From NCBI GenBank assembly GCA_025699025.1, contig JAILWJ010000001.1:416488-480487 (forward strand): 64,000 nt of DNA, given 5' to 3'. Numbering within the stretch: the first letter of the stretch is position 1; each line of letters starts with the position of its first letter. Both the position numbers and the translations under genes were made by a program. Below the pieces are notes generated by a model. The model did not search any database. It saw only the letters and a list, made by a program, of their open reading frames with translations, and was not told the origin of the DNA. Shown one piece after another: positions 8,320-14,959 of this stretch. This stretch comes from Nitrosarchaeum sp. Its GTDB lineage: Archaea; Thermoproteota; Nitrososphaeria; Nitrososphaerales; Nitrosopumilaceae.

Positions 8320-8661
8320 TTATTGTTTTTGCTCTTTTTCAGTTCTCAACAAAACCAAAAAGAAAACAAATTCTCTGAGTATTGCTCGCTCTAGAGGTTT
8401 TAGATTGATCTCTAATTTTTTTGCAAAGTCTAGTGATACTTGATATATCTGACCAATGTGACTGCCTAAAAGTACTGCACCTATTGCTTTTTCTGGAATA
8501 TGTTCTATGTTTTTCTTGTATAGATCCCTTTCTACTTCTTGAGACCACTTTGCGTTCATCACCACATCTACTGTGATTTTGATCAATCTCTTGTCCAGTC
8601 TTCCCTCAATCGATTCTAAAATCCTATTTATCTCGATTTTTTCTTTTTTAGAATATCTCAT
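8320..8661 (-). CDS. Hypothetical helical protein
   Basis: A 113-residue protein, strongly helical and basic, starting MRYSKKEKIEINRILESIEG. A central GAVLLGSHIGQIYQVSLDFA segment is the most conserved-looking part. No domain recognised. Confidence 0.62.
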   Translation of the reverse strand: MRYSKKEKIEINRILESIEGRLDKRLIKITVDVVMNAKWSQEVERDLYKKNIEHIPEKAIGAVLLGSHIGQIYQVSLDFAKKLEINLKPLERAILREFVFFLVLLRTEKEQKQ

Positions 8662-8913
8662 TTTATTTCTAGTCTCTTTTTTTAGATGTGATTATTGGAT
8701 GTATGTGACTAGTAAATTCTCACAAATATACATATTTTTTAAATAAATCTGAGATGAAAGATTCTGTCAAGTTGGTGGCTCTTTGCCTAGAAATTTCTTT
8801 CTGTCAAAAAATGGCGCTTTTCTTTACCCTTGGTTATTTTTCTTGGTTAATGGATTTGTGGTTTTGTTTGTTATTTGTAATGTGTATTTTGAGTGAGGTC
8901 TGGGTTGAATTTT

Positions 8914-9024
8914 CTAGTATGGTCTATCTCGTAACGTATGGCAATCACAAAGACAACCTTTCTGACATCTCATCCTTTTGCAATCCGAACAAACTTTTTT
9001 GTTCCAATATGGTGCAGTATTCAT
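8914..9024 (-). CDS. Cys-rich microprotein
   Basis: A 36-residue ORF from ATG 9024: MNTAPYWNKKVCSDCKRMRC, then CLCDCH. The spacing C12-x2-C15-x4-C20-x3-C24-x-C26-x-C28-H suggests tight metal binding. The opposite strand has long ORFs here (8754-9032 and 8938-9228), which I judge to be shadows. Confidence 0.42.
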   Translation of the reverse strand: MNTAPYWNKKVCSDCKRMRCQKGCLCDCHTLRDRPY

Positions 9025-9055
9025 TATCCTGATTTGTTTAAAGCAAAATTAAGGC

Positions 9056-9475
9056 TTACTTTACGATCAATACTGGGATTTTTGATTTATGTAAAACATA
9101 ATTTGAGACACTTCCTAGAAATATTTCTTTTAACGGGTTTAGCCCTCGTGCACCAACTACAATCATATCTGAATTGGATTTCTTGGAGAACTTTACAATA
9201 TCATAACCGGGGTCTCCTCCTGGAATGATTTTCGATTCAAAACTAACTCCTGATGCTCTGCATTTTCGGTCTGCATCCTCTATGATTTTTTTAGATGCTT
9301 TTATCATGTTTTCTTGCATCTCCATTTTTGACTTGCTAATAAAATACGATGTTGGTACTTGAACAATGTTTAATCCTACGATTCTTGACTGGTTTTCTTT
9401 TGCAATGTCTATTGCTTTTTCTAACCCCCTTGTTGCATTTTTAGAACCATCCAACGCAACTAAAATTTTTCTCAT
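9056..9475 (-). CDS. Universal stress protein (UspA family)
   Basis: A 139-residue single-domain UspA protein. It begins MRKILVALDGSKNATRGLEK and ends with the nucleotide-binding signature G-A-R-G-L-N-(8 residues)-G-S-V-S, the G-x2-G-x9-G-S pattern of ATP-binding members. The Asp of VALDG is the adenine-contact residue. Probably a cytoplasmic stress or signalling protein. Confidence 0.92.
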   Translation of the reverse strand: MRKILVALDGSKNATRGLEKAIDIAKENQSRIVGLNIVQVPTSYFISKSKMEMQENMIKASKKIIEDADRKCRASGVSFESKIIPGGDPGYDIVKFSKKSNSDMIVVGARGLNPLKEIFLGSVSNYVLHKSKIPVLIVK

Positions 9476-9518
9476 GGTGTGATATTTAATTCATGCAATT
9501 TAAAGAATGGGTATATTC

Positions 9519-9881
9519 TCAATCTTTTTTGAGTTTTTGATGCTCTTTTGAACTCTTGTGTTTCTTTTTGTATTCTTTTGCTTTCTCTTTTTTTCTTTTT
9601 TGTTCTTGACTTAGAATGTCATAAATCTTACCTGCTTCACAGAGCTTCATCTCTCCTGTATGTTCGTCATGAATTGACTCTAAATCACCTTCTCCCAAAA
9701 GTGCTCCTGCAATCTCCCATGCCCTGTCTTCTGAAATTTCAAACTTGTATGGTAATGTGGATATTTTGGTATAATAGCCATTTCTGGAATTTCGTAAAAT
9801 GAAACTCTTTATCTTTTCTTCAGTTGTTTGTTTCTTTTCTTTTTTCACAAATTTTCTGAATGGTCTTTTGTTTTCATGCAA
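9519..9881 (-). CDS. Putative winged-helix-like basic protein
   Basis: A 120-residue protein. Residues 20-85 look like a compact helix-turn-helix or winged domain (LPYKFEISEDRAWEIAGALL, then a beta hairpin with E-G-D-L-E-S). The last 30 residues are almost wholly Lys, Glu and His. The combination suggests RNA or DNA binding. Family not identified. Confidence 0.62.
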   Translation of the reverse strand: MHENKRPFRKFVKKEKKQTTEEKIKSFILRNSRNGYYTKISTLPYKFEISEDRAWEIAGALLGEGDLESIHDEHTGEMKLCEAGKIYDILSQEQKRKKEKAKEYKKKHKSSKEHQKLKKD

Positions 9882-9917
9882 TTTTATATTGTATCTTTTA
9901 CTTCTATTTTATCTACG

Positions 9918-10511
9918 TTATTTGGCATTAATTGAATCAGGATCGTTATTTCCTGGAAGATATTGATCTCCCAGTACTGCCTTCATCCTTTCATCAAACT
10001 CTTCTTGTAATCTTGAAAGGTAGATTTCAGCTTCTGTTTCTTCTTCCGGAATGCCTGTGTCGATGTCATAGTTTACTCCTGTGGCAAGATGGTAAAACTC
10101 TTCAAAGAATTCTTTACAGTCAATCACATCTGCGTCAAAATTTACAGAAACTGACAAACACTTCCCCTCCATTCTGAAATTAATTGTGATCTCATCATCA
10201 ATCATCATATCTACAATTACTGCCATAAGATATGGGGTGTATTTTTCATCTAGACTTTGTCCTGCTTTTCCACCATTTGATATTAGCAATTCATACCCAT
10301 TTGCAAGATAATCGAAATTGGCAATTATGGATTCTCTTATATCGCAGTTTAGATGGGCATTTTTTGATTTCCAATCTTTATTGCCGTTTTTTGGTTTAAC
10401 AAATAATATGTCAAATTTAATGTTTGGATGTGTTTGATCAAACTCCCATACCTGTTTGTTGGTCCACATTGGAGAGTATTTCTCAATTAAAATGGCTGTG
10501 AGTTGTTCCAA
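9918..10511 (-). CDS. Hypothetical protein
   Basis: A 197-residue soluble acidic protein starting MEQLTAILIEKYSPMWTNKQ. It mixes beta-strand segments (DILFVKPKNG, ITINFRMEG) with helices and ends in an acidic, Asn-rich tail. No motifs recognised. It lies 31 bases downstream of the duplicated CCHC gene in the same direction and may be co-transcribed with it. Confidence 0.62.
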   Translation of the reverse strand: MEQLTAILIEKYSPMWTNKQVWEFDQTHPNIKFDILFVKPKNGNKDWKSKNAHLNCDIRESIIANFDYLANGYELLISNGGKAGQSLDEKYTPYLMAVIVDMMIDDEITINFRMEGKCLSVSVNFDADVIDCKEFFEEFYHLATGVNYDIDTGIPEEETEAEIYLSRLQEEFDERMKAVLGDQYLPGNNDPDSINAK

Positions 10512-10542
10512 TACTTTCTTCGATCTTTACTGTCGTTTATGC

Positions 10543-10749
10543 TTAACTTGAGATTCCTGATTTAAGAAATGCTAAAGTACACTCAGCAAGAGCTTTGTCT
10601 GTGTGTTTTTTGATCTCGTGTTTACAATTGGGACAAACTCCAGAGTCATCCTCGGAAAAATCATCTCCTATCTGCTTCATACAACACTCCATCAGCTCAT
10701 AAGTGGAGTGAGATTCCATTGATAACTTACAAGTTGGACATTCAGTCAT
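10543..10749 (-). CDS. Small protein of two repeated CCHC zinc motifs
   Basis: The 68 residues hold two copies of one motif, CP-x-CK-x6-H-x4-L-x-E-C. Copy one uses C4, C7, H14 and C22; copy two uses C39, C42, H49 and C57, with identical spacing. Each copy should bind one zinc ion. The arrangement resembles zinc-knuckle tandem repeats, but I know no named family. Confidence 0.68.
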   Translation of the reverse strand: MTECPTCKLSMESHSTYELMECCMKQIGDDFSEDDSGVCPNCKHEIKKHTDKALAECTLAFLKSGISS

Positions 10750-10752
10750 GTC

Positions 10753-10857
10753 TTATTTAGGAGTTGATGATGGGATTTGTGGCAGAGCTGGTTGTATTAT
10801 GCCAAACCCTACAATCACGGATTCCATTGTAGTGTCTAATTCTATCTCTTTTTCCAT
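10753..10857 (-). CDS. Small ORF ahead of the CCHC gene
   Basis: A 34-codon ORF from ATG 10857, MEKEIELDTTMESVIVGFGI then IQPALPQIPSSTPK. It is acidic first, hydrophobic in the middle and Pro-rich at the end. It stops just before the CCHC gene starts, so it could be a leader or partner gene. A longer ORF in another frame (10757-10942) looks less protein-like. Confidence 0.35.
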   Translation of the reverse strand: MEKEIELDTTMESVIVGFGIIQPALPQIPSSTPK

Positions 10858-10967
10858 TTGATGTTCTAGTATGTACTAAATTAAAAAAAGTTTCTAATGC
10901 TGTGATGCCCTTGTACAATTTAACTAAATTCAATTTAAACAATTTTGCACGTTATGTTGACATGTTC

Positions 10968-11714
10968 TCACACCATAATTTCGTCTCCAAAAAATTGAGG
11001 ATCCCTTCTTGGAATATCAAAAATTTTCAATGCTTCTAAATATGCAAGTGTTTTTACAATCGATGTTGAATCTCCAAAAGATATCAATATTCTATCTCCA
11101 TGTTTTATCTCATGTTCAAAAATATCTGAATTGTATATTTTTCCGTTAAGATATGTCACAATATCTTGGTCTTGGGATATACAGTATTTCGTTTGAGCGT
11201 CATAATTTGTATTGTTGTTGAATTTTATGCATTCTTGAGTAATTTCAATCCCTAATGATTCAAACAACATCTCCAATGGAACTCCACTTGCATGTTTGTG
11301 AATTAGATAGGGGTTATTGTCTTCAAAGTGGATGTATTTACTTGCAAGTTGAAATTGTTGCAGGCCAAAATTTACTTGACTGTTGTCTACCAAGACAACT
11401 ATTGCTGCATGTGCGTGATCGCTTCCATACTTACCAATATTGTATCGATCAACCAATTTTTTTTCTGGATCCCTATTTATTGCATTTTGAATAATCTGCG
11501 AATCAATATCATCCTGATTTAGAAAATAATATGCAAAAAACCCAGATGAAACAATCACAAAGGATAACATGCCAATCCAAATCCATCTGTTTTTTGGCTT
11601 GGTATTTGTTGTTTTTTCCTCAAAATACTCTGTATTACTTTCCTCAAAGCGACCTGGCAGACTATTGTCTGAATCCGTATCCATTGGAAGAGTTTTCTTT
11701 ATGTTCTCAGTCAC
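10968..11714 (-). CDS. Membrane-anchored DHAHA/HKHA protein (paralogue A)
   Basis: A 248-residue protein: a cytoplasmic acidic stretch to about residue 42, one transmembrane helix (about 45-65) and an external domain. The external part has G-S-D-H-A-H-A-A-I, then I-H-F-E, I-H-K-H-A-S-G-V and D-R-I-L-I-S-F-G, all shared with the gene at 19338-19934. The His clusters suggest a metal site. It is a paralogue pair; function unknown. Confidence 0.72.
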   Translation of the reverse strand: MTENIKKTLPMDTDSDNSLPGRFEESNTEYFEEKTTNTKPKNRWIWIGMLSFVIVSSGFFAYYFLNQDDIDSQIIQNAINRDPEKKLVDRYNIGKYGSDHAHAAIVVLVDNSQVNFGLQQFQLASKYIHFEDNNPYLIHKHASGVPLEMLFESLGIEITQECIKFNNNTNYDAQTKYCISQDQDIVTYLNGKIYNSDIFEHEIKHGDRILISFGDSTSIVKTLAYLEALKIFDIPRRDPQFFGDEIMV

Positions 11715-11811
11715 AATATGTCCAAATTGTTTATTCTATAAATTTCCTCAACATTTTACATTTACATGCATATCGATTAATCACATATATTGCATTTTTA
11801 TCGTCAACAAA

Positions 11812-12066
11812 ATGTTGCTCCTGGATATAACAAAAAACAAGATTCAATGCAGTTCATGCAATCAGAATGTTTTCTTTGATCTAATAATCGATATTGAATG
11901 TGATTGGGGGATTCACGATATTATTCAGTGTCCTAATTGTCAAGAATTGTTTTCCATTGATAAACAGTGTCAAGCATTCCAAGATGTTTTGAATTTACTT
12001 GTACATACTCCTAATTTGTTATCTGAAGAAGAAAAACGTCAGTATCAAATAAATCCTCATTGTTGA
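11812..12066 (+). CDS. Small zinc-ribbon protein
   Basis: From ATG 11812 the protein is 84 residues, with C13-x2-C16 and C40-x2-C43 and an extra C30. The first half is a zinc ribbon and the second half is helical. Codons upstream in frame to 11569 overlap the antisense gene and read as shadow. Confidence 0.6.
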   Translation: MLLLDITKNKIQCSSCNQNVFFDLIIDIECDWGIHDIIQCPNCQELFSIDKQCQAFQDVLNLLVHTPNLLSEEEKRQYQINPHC

Positions 12067-12121
12067 TTTTGCAACATGTGATTTAGTGACTAGTTTTGTT
12101 AATCTTAAAAAATCATGAAAA

Positions 12122-12280
12122 TTAATACTGTCCTAAATTTACTTGCTTCATTTTCCAAACCTTTGTTATCTTTTTCATTGTATTGCCAATATCTGGCGAA
12201 TCTATTCTTTGGATTGATTCTTGTAACCAATACTCACACAGGTCTACGTGATTTTTGATAATCTTCTTATCTGATGTCAT
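12122..12280 (-). CDS. Small helical protein
   Basis: A 52-residue ORF, MTSDKKIIKNHVDLCEYWLQ, with mixed charge. Its ATG lies inside the end of the upstream microprotein gene (14-base overlap), suggesting coupled translation. Confidence 0.5.
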   Translation of the reverse strand: MTSDKKIIKNHVDLCEYWLQESIQRIDSPDIGNTMKKITKVWKMKQVNLGQY

Positions 12281-12350
12281 TTAGAAGATAAAAACCAATT
12301 CCAAGTGCAATGATTGCAACTCCCATGGGAATGACAAATCTCAAGTTCAT
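12267..12350 (-). CDS. Single-span membrane microprotein
   Basis: A 27-residue ORF, MNLRFVIPMGVAIIALGIGF then YLLNDIR: one transmembrane helix with a positive start and short tail. It overlaps the next gene. Similar in design to 3620-3709. Confidence 0.42.
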   Translation of the reverse strand: MNLRFVIPMGVAIIALGIGFYLLNDIR

Positions 12351-12381
12351 GATTTTTTGAAACCATGGCCAAAATTAATGG

Positions 12382-12480
12382 TTATGATTGAAAGCAAGCA
12401 AGTTTGGTGCCTTCTTTAGCATCAGTCCCTTTGGGGGATATGTGGAATTCACCAAACCCGCAAACAGCCTTGCTTTTCAA
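12382..12480. ncRNA. Nested inverted-repeat element, or a 32-residue ORF on the minus strand
   Basis: AAAGCAAG (12391-12398) pairs with CTTGCTTT (12469-12476); inside, GTTTGGTG (12402-12409) pairs with CACCAAAC (12450-12457); inside that, TCCC (12426-12429) with GGGA (12435-12438). The minus strand also reads as a TTG-started ORF, KSKAVCGFGEFHISPKGTDA and on to a TAA at 12382. Either reading could be right; the stacked symmetry favours structured RNA. Confidence 0.35.
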
Positions 12481-12663
12481 TATTTGATTTACCCTTTTTA
12501 AAAAATTGTTAAAATGAAATGTGTCTTGTTATTTGATCAAAATGGTCTGAAAAATTGATCCATTTGATTATCCGAGCCTGAAATAACCCGTTAAATCAGT
12601 GTGTTTCAAAATAAACATACTATTTCTTTTAATCTATCACATGAGTGATATTTTGAGTCATAC

Positions 12664-12729
12664 TGTTTGACGGCTATCTTACGTTTGCCTTGACCCGACC
12701 ATGCCTATAGAATTCACAGCCGTCAAACA
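12664..12729. repeat. Perfect 12-bp inverted repeat upstream of the 12780 gene
   Basis: TGTTTGACGGCT (12664-12675) is the exact complement of AGCCGTCAAACA (12718-12729), with a 42-base loop. It could be a 5-prime leader structure of the gene at 12780 or a separate RNA. Confidence 0.5.
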
Positions 12730-12779
12730 ATTCTCATTTTGCCAAAATATTTTTCAGATACGCGGAGGAATAAAATATC

Positions 12780-12980
12780 TTGATAATTGTATGCAAGGGA
12801 ACAAAAAGGAATAATCGATTTGAACCATGCAATTTTCTTTATGTTGGAAATTGGGGTGATGACAAATTAAGAGAACATGAAGCGTTTCATGCCTCATTTA
12901 ATCCCACTGTTTTTTGGTTAGGCTTTGAAACAACACAAGTCATTGGTCAGTATAGTGGCAGAGATGGCAAACGCAAGTAA
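12780..12980 (+). CDS. Small hypothetical protein
   Basis: A 66-residue protein from TTG 12780 with a strong GGAGG about 11 bases upstream. It contains C5 and C17, a WGDDKLREHEAFHA segment rich in possible metal ligands, and a basic C-terminus. No family recognised. Confidence 0.55.
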   Translation: MIIVCKGTKRNNRFEPCNFLYVGNWGDDKLREHEAFHASFNPTVFWLGFETTQVIGQYSGRDGKRK

Positions 12981-13051
12981 ACTGACGACTGTTTTGTTGA
13001 ATCATTGATTAAATCCCAATAATTTTATTCTAATGCTGTGTTGTGATTCTC

Positions 13052-13585
13052 ATGGATGAGCAAAACGTACTTTGTTGGTCTCCTTGTCTTTTAACGTGGT
13101 CTGATTTTAAAGCTGAGCCAAACCCAATAGAATTTGAGGATGCATACAGCTTTATCAAATATTCATACACTTGGACTCTCATATCCGAAAACTTTGGTAA
13201 TGAGATTAAATTTGCAATACAGAATATTGCTCTGCATTCAGAATTTCATAAACATCTTTCTTGGGTAAGAATGCCTCTGGCAACCAACCAATTATTGCAT
13301 CACCAACAAGGGCATTTTGATCTTGCTGAGCTAATTCGCCTTGAAATAACTCCAAAACTCAAAAATATTCTTGAACATAAGTGGTATCCAACAAGAGGCC
13401 AAAATGACGAGCAACGAAAGCAATTTGCACGTGAGGATTCAGAAATGTTGCTTGCAAAGGAAATGGAAAAATGGGATGAATACTTGCTTGAAAAACAGCA
13501 GATCTATGATATGGAAACAAATTATGGACAAGCCCGAGAAAAACAATCTGATTATGATGCACGATTTGCTCAACTGCGAAATTGA
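13052..13585 (+). CDS. DUF922-like metalloprotease-fold protein
   Basis: The 177 residues start MDEQNVLCWSPCLLTWSDFK; the WSDF block and the later HHQQGHFDLAEL block match the DUF922 family of predicted Zn-dependent proteases. The usual HExxH-type motif reads H84-Q85-Q86-G87-H88 here, so the catalytic Glu position is Gln. The protein may bind metal without cleaving. No signal peptide. GTG 13043 is an alternative start. The C-terminal third is helical and rich in Glu, Lys and Gln. Confidence 0.65.
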   Translation: MDEQNVLCWSPCLLTWSDFKAEPNPIEFEDAYSFIKYSYTWTLISENFGNEIKFAIQNIALHSEFHKHLSWVRMPLATNQLLHHQQGHFDLAELIRLEITPKLKNILEHKWYPTRGQNDEQRKQFAREDSEMLLAKEMEKWDEYLLEKQQIYDMETNYGQAREKQSDYDARFAQLRN

Positions 13586-13646
13586 TTCTTTTTTCTGCAT
13601 TGCATATGGTATGTTATCAAAACCCATCTGTTTTGTGAGTCTGATT

Positions 13647-13901
13647 TCAAATGATCTTACTTTCTGGGATTGCAGAAATATAATTGACAAGACTTCGATA
13701 ATATTTTAGATGGAATTCCAAGTCATGGATTTCCGTCTGTCTTAGCTCCTCTAATTCTGGACCAAAGTTTCTATTATCTGATTGAATATGATTCAACGTG
13801 TTTTCATTTACTTCAATCATGTGAAACAGACTGTGCAATACCTCACCTTTTGTCAGGGTTTTATCGCATGATTTTTTGAGTAATGCCTCGACCCAATCCA
13901 T
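13647..13901 (-). CDS. Small helical hypothetical protein
   Basis: 84 residues starting MDWVEALLKKSCDKTLTKGE; mostly helical with a His-rich centre. No motif recognised. It converges on the DUF922-like gene. Confidence 0.55.
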   Translation of the reverse strand: MDWVEALLKKSCDKTLTKGEVLHSLFHMIEVNENTLNHIQSDNRNFGPELEELRQTEIHDLEFHLKYYRSLVNYISAIPESKII

Positions 13902-14004
13902 GTTGTTTAAAGATAAATTTGTTATTTTTATCCCCTAATGTGAAATTTTCAACCTTTACTCTAATTTTCTTTAGTGGCTAAATTTTTGATTGCTTGTCAC
14001 ATGC

Positions 14005-14133
14005 CTATTTTTGCGCTTTCTTTTTTCTTTCCATTATTTCCTTGTTTCTTTCAATGTCTGAATGTACTTCTACGTGGTCATACAACTGCTCTTTTGTATC
14101 GAAAATCTGGTCACAATAATAACACTGATGCAT
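14005..14133 (-). CDS. Single C2H2 zinc-finger protein
   Basis: 42 residues from ATG 14133: MHQCYYCDQIFDTKEQLYDH, then VEVH, a C4-x2-C7-x12-H20-x3-H24 finger, followed by a Lys/Glu tail. Another single-finger protein of the same kind is at 58861-58983. Probably nucleic-acid binding. Confidence 0.68.
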   Translation of the reverse strand: MHQCYYCDQIFDTKEQLYDHVEVHSDIERNKEIMERKKKAQK

Positions 14134-14239
14134 CTTTCAGGTACGGCGATCTTAGATTAATTACTTTCTCTATTTCTATGCCTGAATATTGACAAAATTC
14201 ATGTTGGTTATTGAAAAAATAATATGATTTGCATGGAAT

Positions 14240-14482
14240 TTACTTTCCAGCATTGGCCCTAATTGCTGCCGCTTCATCGGCAAATGGATCTACGTGCCAT
14301 CTTTCTTTGTTGATTACCGGTCCAAGCCCTGAATCTGAACTGATTGATCCTTGTTCTGTTGCAGGAGCCAACACTGCATTTTCTGGGATGTAGTTTTGTT
14401 GGTTCTCAGTACCATAAACAACAGCTGCTGCAATCGCAATAACCCCAATAGCAATTCCTGCATAAATCATTGCATTTGACAT
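14240..14482 (-). CDS. Membrane-anchored small protein
   Basis: 80 residues with one N-terminal transmembrane helix (MSNAMIYAGIAIGVIAIAAA, VVYG) and a polar external tail ending in WHVDPFADEAAAIRANAG. No family recognised. Confidence 0.6.
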   Translation of the reverse strand: MSNAMIYAGIAIGVIAIAAAVVYGTENQQNYIPENAVLAPATEQGSISSDSGLGPVINKERWHVDPFADEAAAIRANAGK

Positions 14483-14542
14483 TAAGATATTATCTATCTT
14501 TTTGTATTAATTGAGTGTGTCTGCAATGCACTTGAATTTTTT

Positions 14543-14860
14543 TTATAGAGTTTCCAATTCAATTTCTGTATTACAATACGGCAACCTTCCCATGTGTTTT
14601 CTGAATTCTTCAATTAATTGTAATTGTCTTTCTTTTGGATTCTCAGTAAATTCTCTTTGATATGATTGTGTTTTTTGTTTACATTCATTTCCCTCAAATT
14701 CTGAATCTACATACTTTGTAAATGTCTCTTCTAGATTTCTACTTTCTCCAATATAGATCACCTCTTTATTTCGATTATACAAAACATAAACTCCAGAAAC
14801 TGGCTTTACAAATTTTGCACTATCTAGCCATACTCGCATTTTGTCCTCTAGCAATTCCAT
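14543..14860 (-). CDS. GIY-YIG-type nuclease domain protein
   Basis: 105 residues with the GIY-YIG core: G-V-Y-V-L-Y then V-I-Y-I-G-E-S-R-N-L (about residues 23-44). The rest is helical (residues 60-105). It is a single-domain member; whether it cuts DNA depends on the downstream catalytic Arg and Glu, which I cannot place with certainty. Confidence 0.65.
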   Translation of the reverse strand: MELLEDKMRVWLDSAKFVKPVSGVYVLYNRNKEVIYIGESRNLEETFTKYVDSEFEGNECKQKTQSYQREFTENPKERQLQLIEEFRKHMGRLPYCNTEIELETL

Positions 14861-14928
14861 GATCTTAATTACTTCTACTAGATATTAAACTAGAGTAATT
14901 GGTGTTTGATATCATAAGAACCTCCATG

Positions 14929-14939
14929 ATTTTAATATT
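14929..14939 (+). promoter_or_regulatory. TATA box of the helicase gene
   Basis: ATTTTAATATT lies about 26 bases before CTG 14960. This fits a leaderless mRNA starting at that codon, in a frame with no ATG, GTG or TTG for a further 90 codons. Confidence 0.4.
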
Positions 14940-14959
14940 CCAGAGATAAAGAATAGTCT

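Noticed and set aside
8754-9228. Plus-strand ORFs at 8754-9032 and 8938-9228
   Set aside because: They overlap the UspA gene and a Cys-rich minus ORF and have no start signal. Shadow frames.
10757-10942. 61-codon minus-strand ORF before the CCHC gene
   Set aside because: Composition is not protein-like, with Asn/Arg/Thr-rich runs; a smaller ORF in another frame (10753-10857) looks better.
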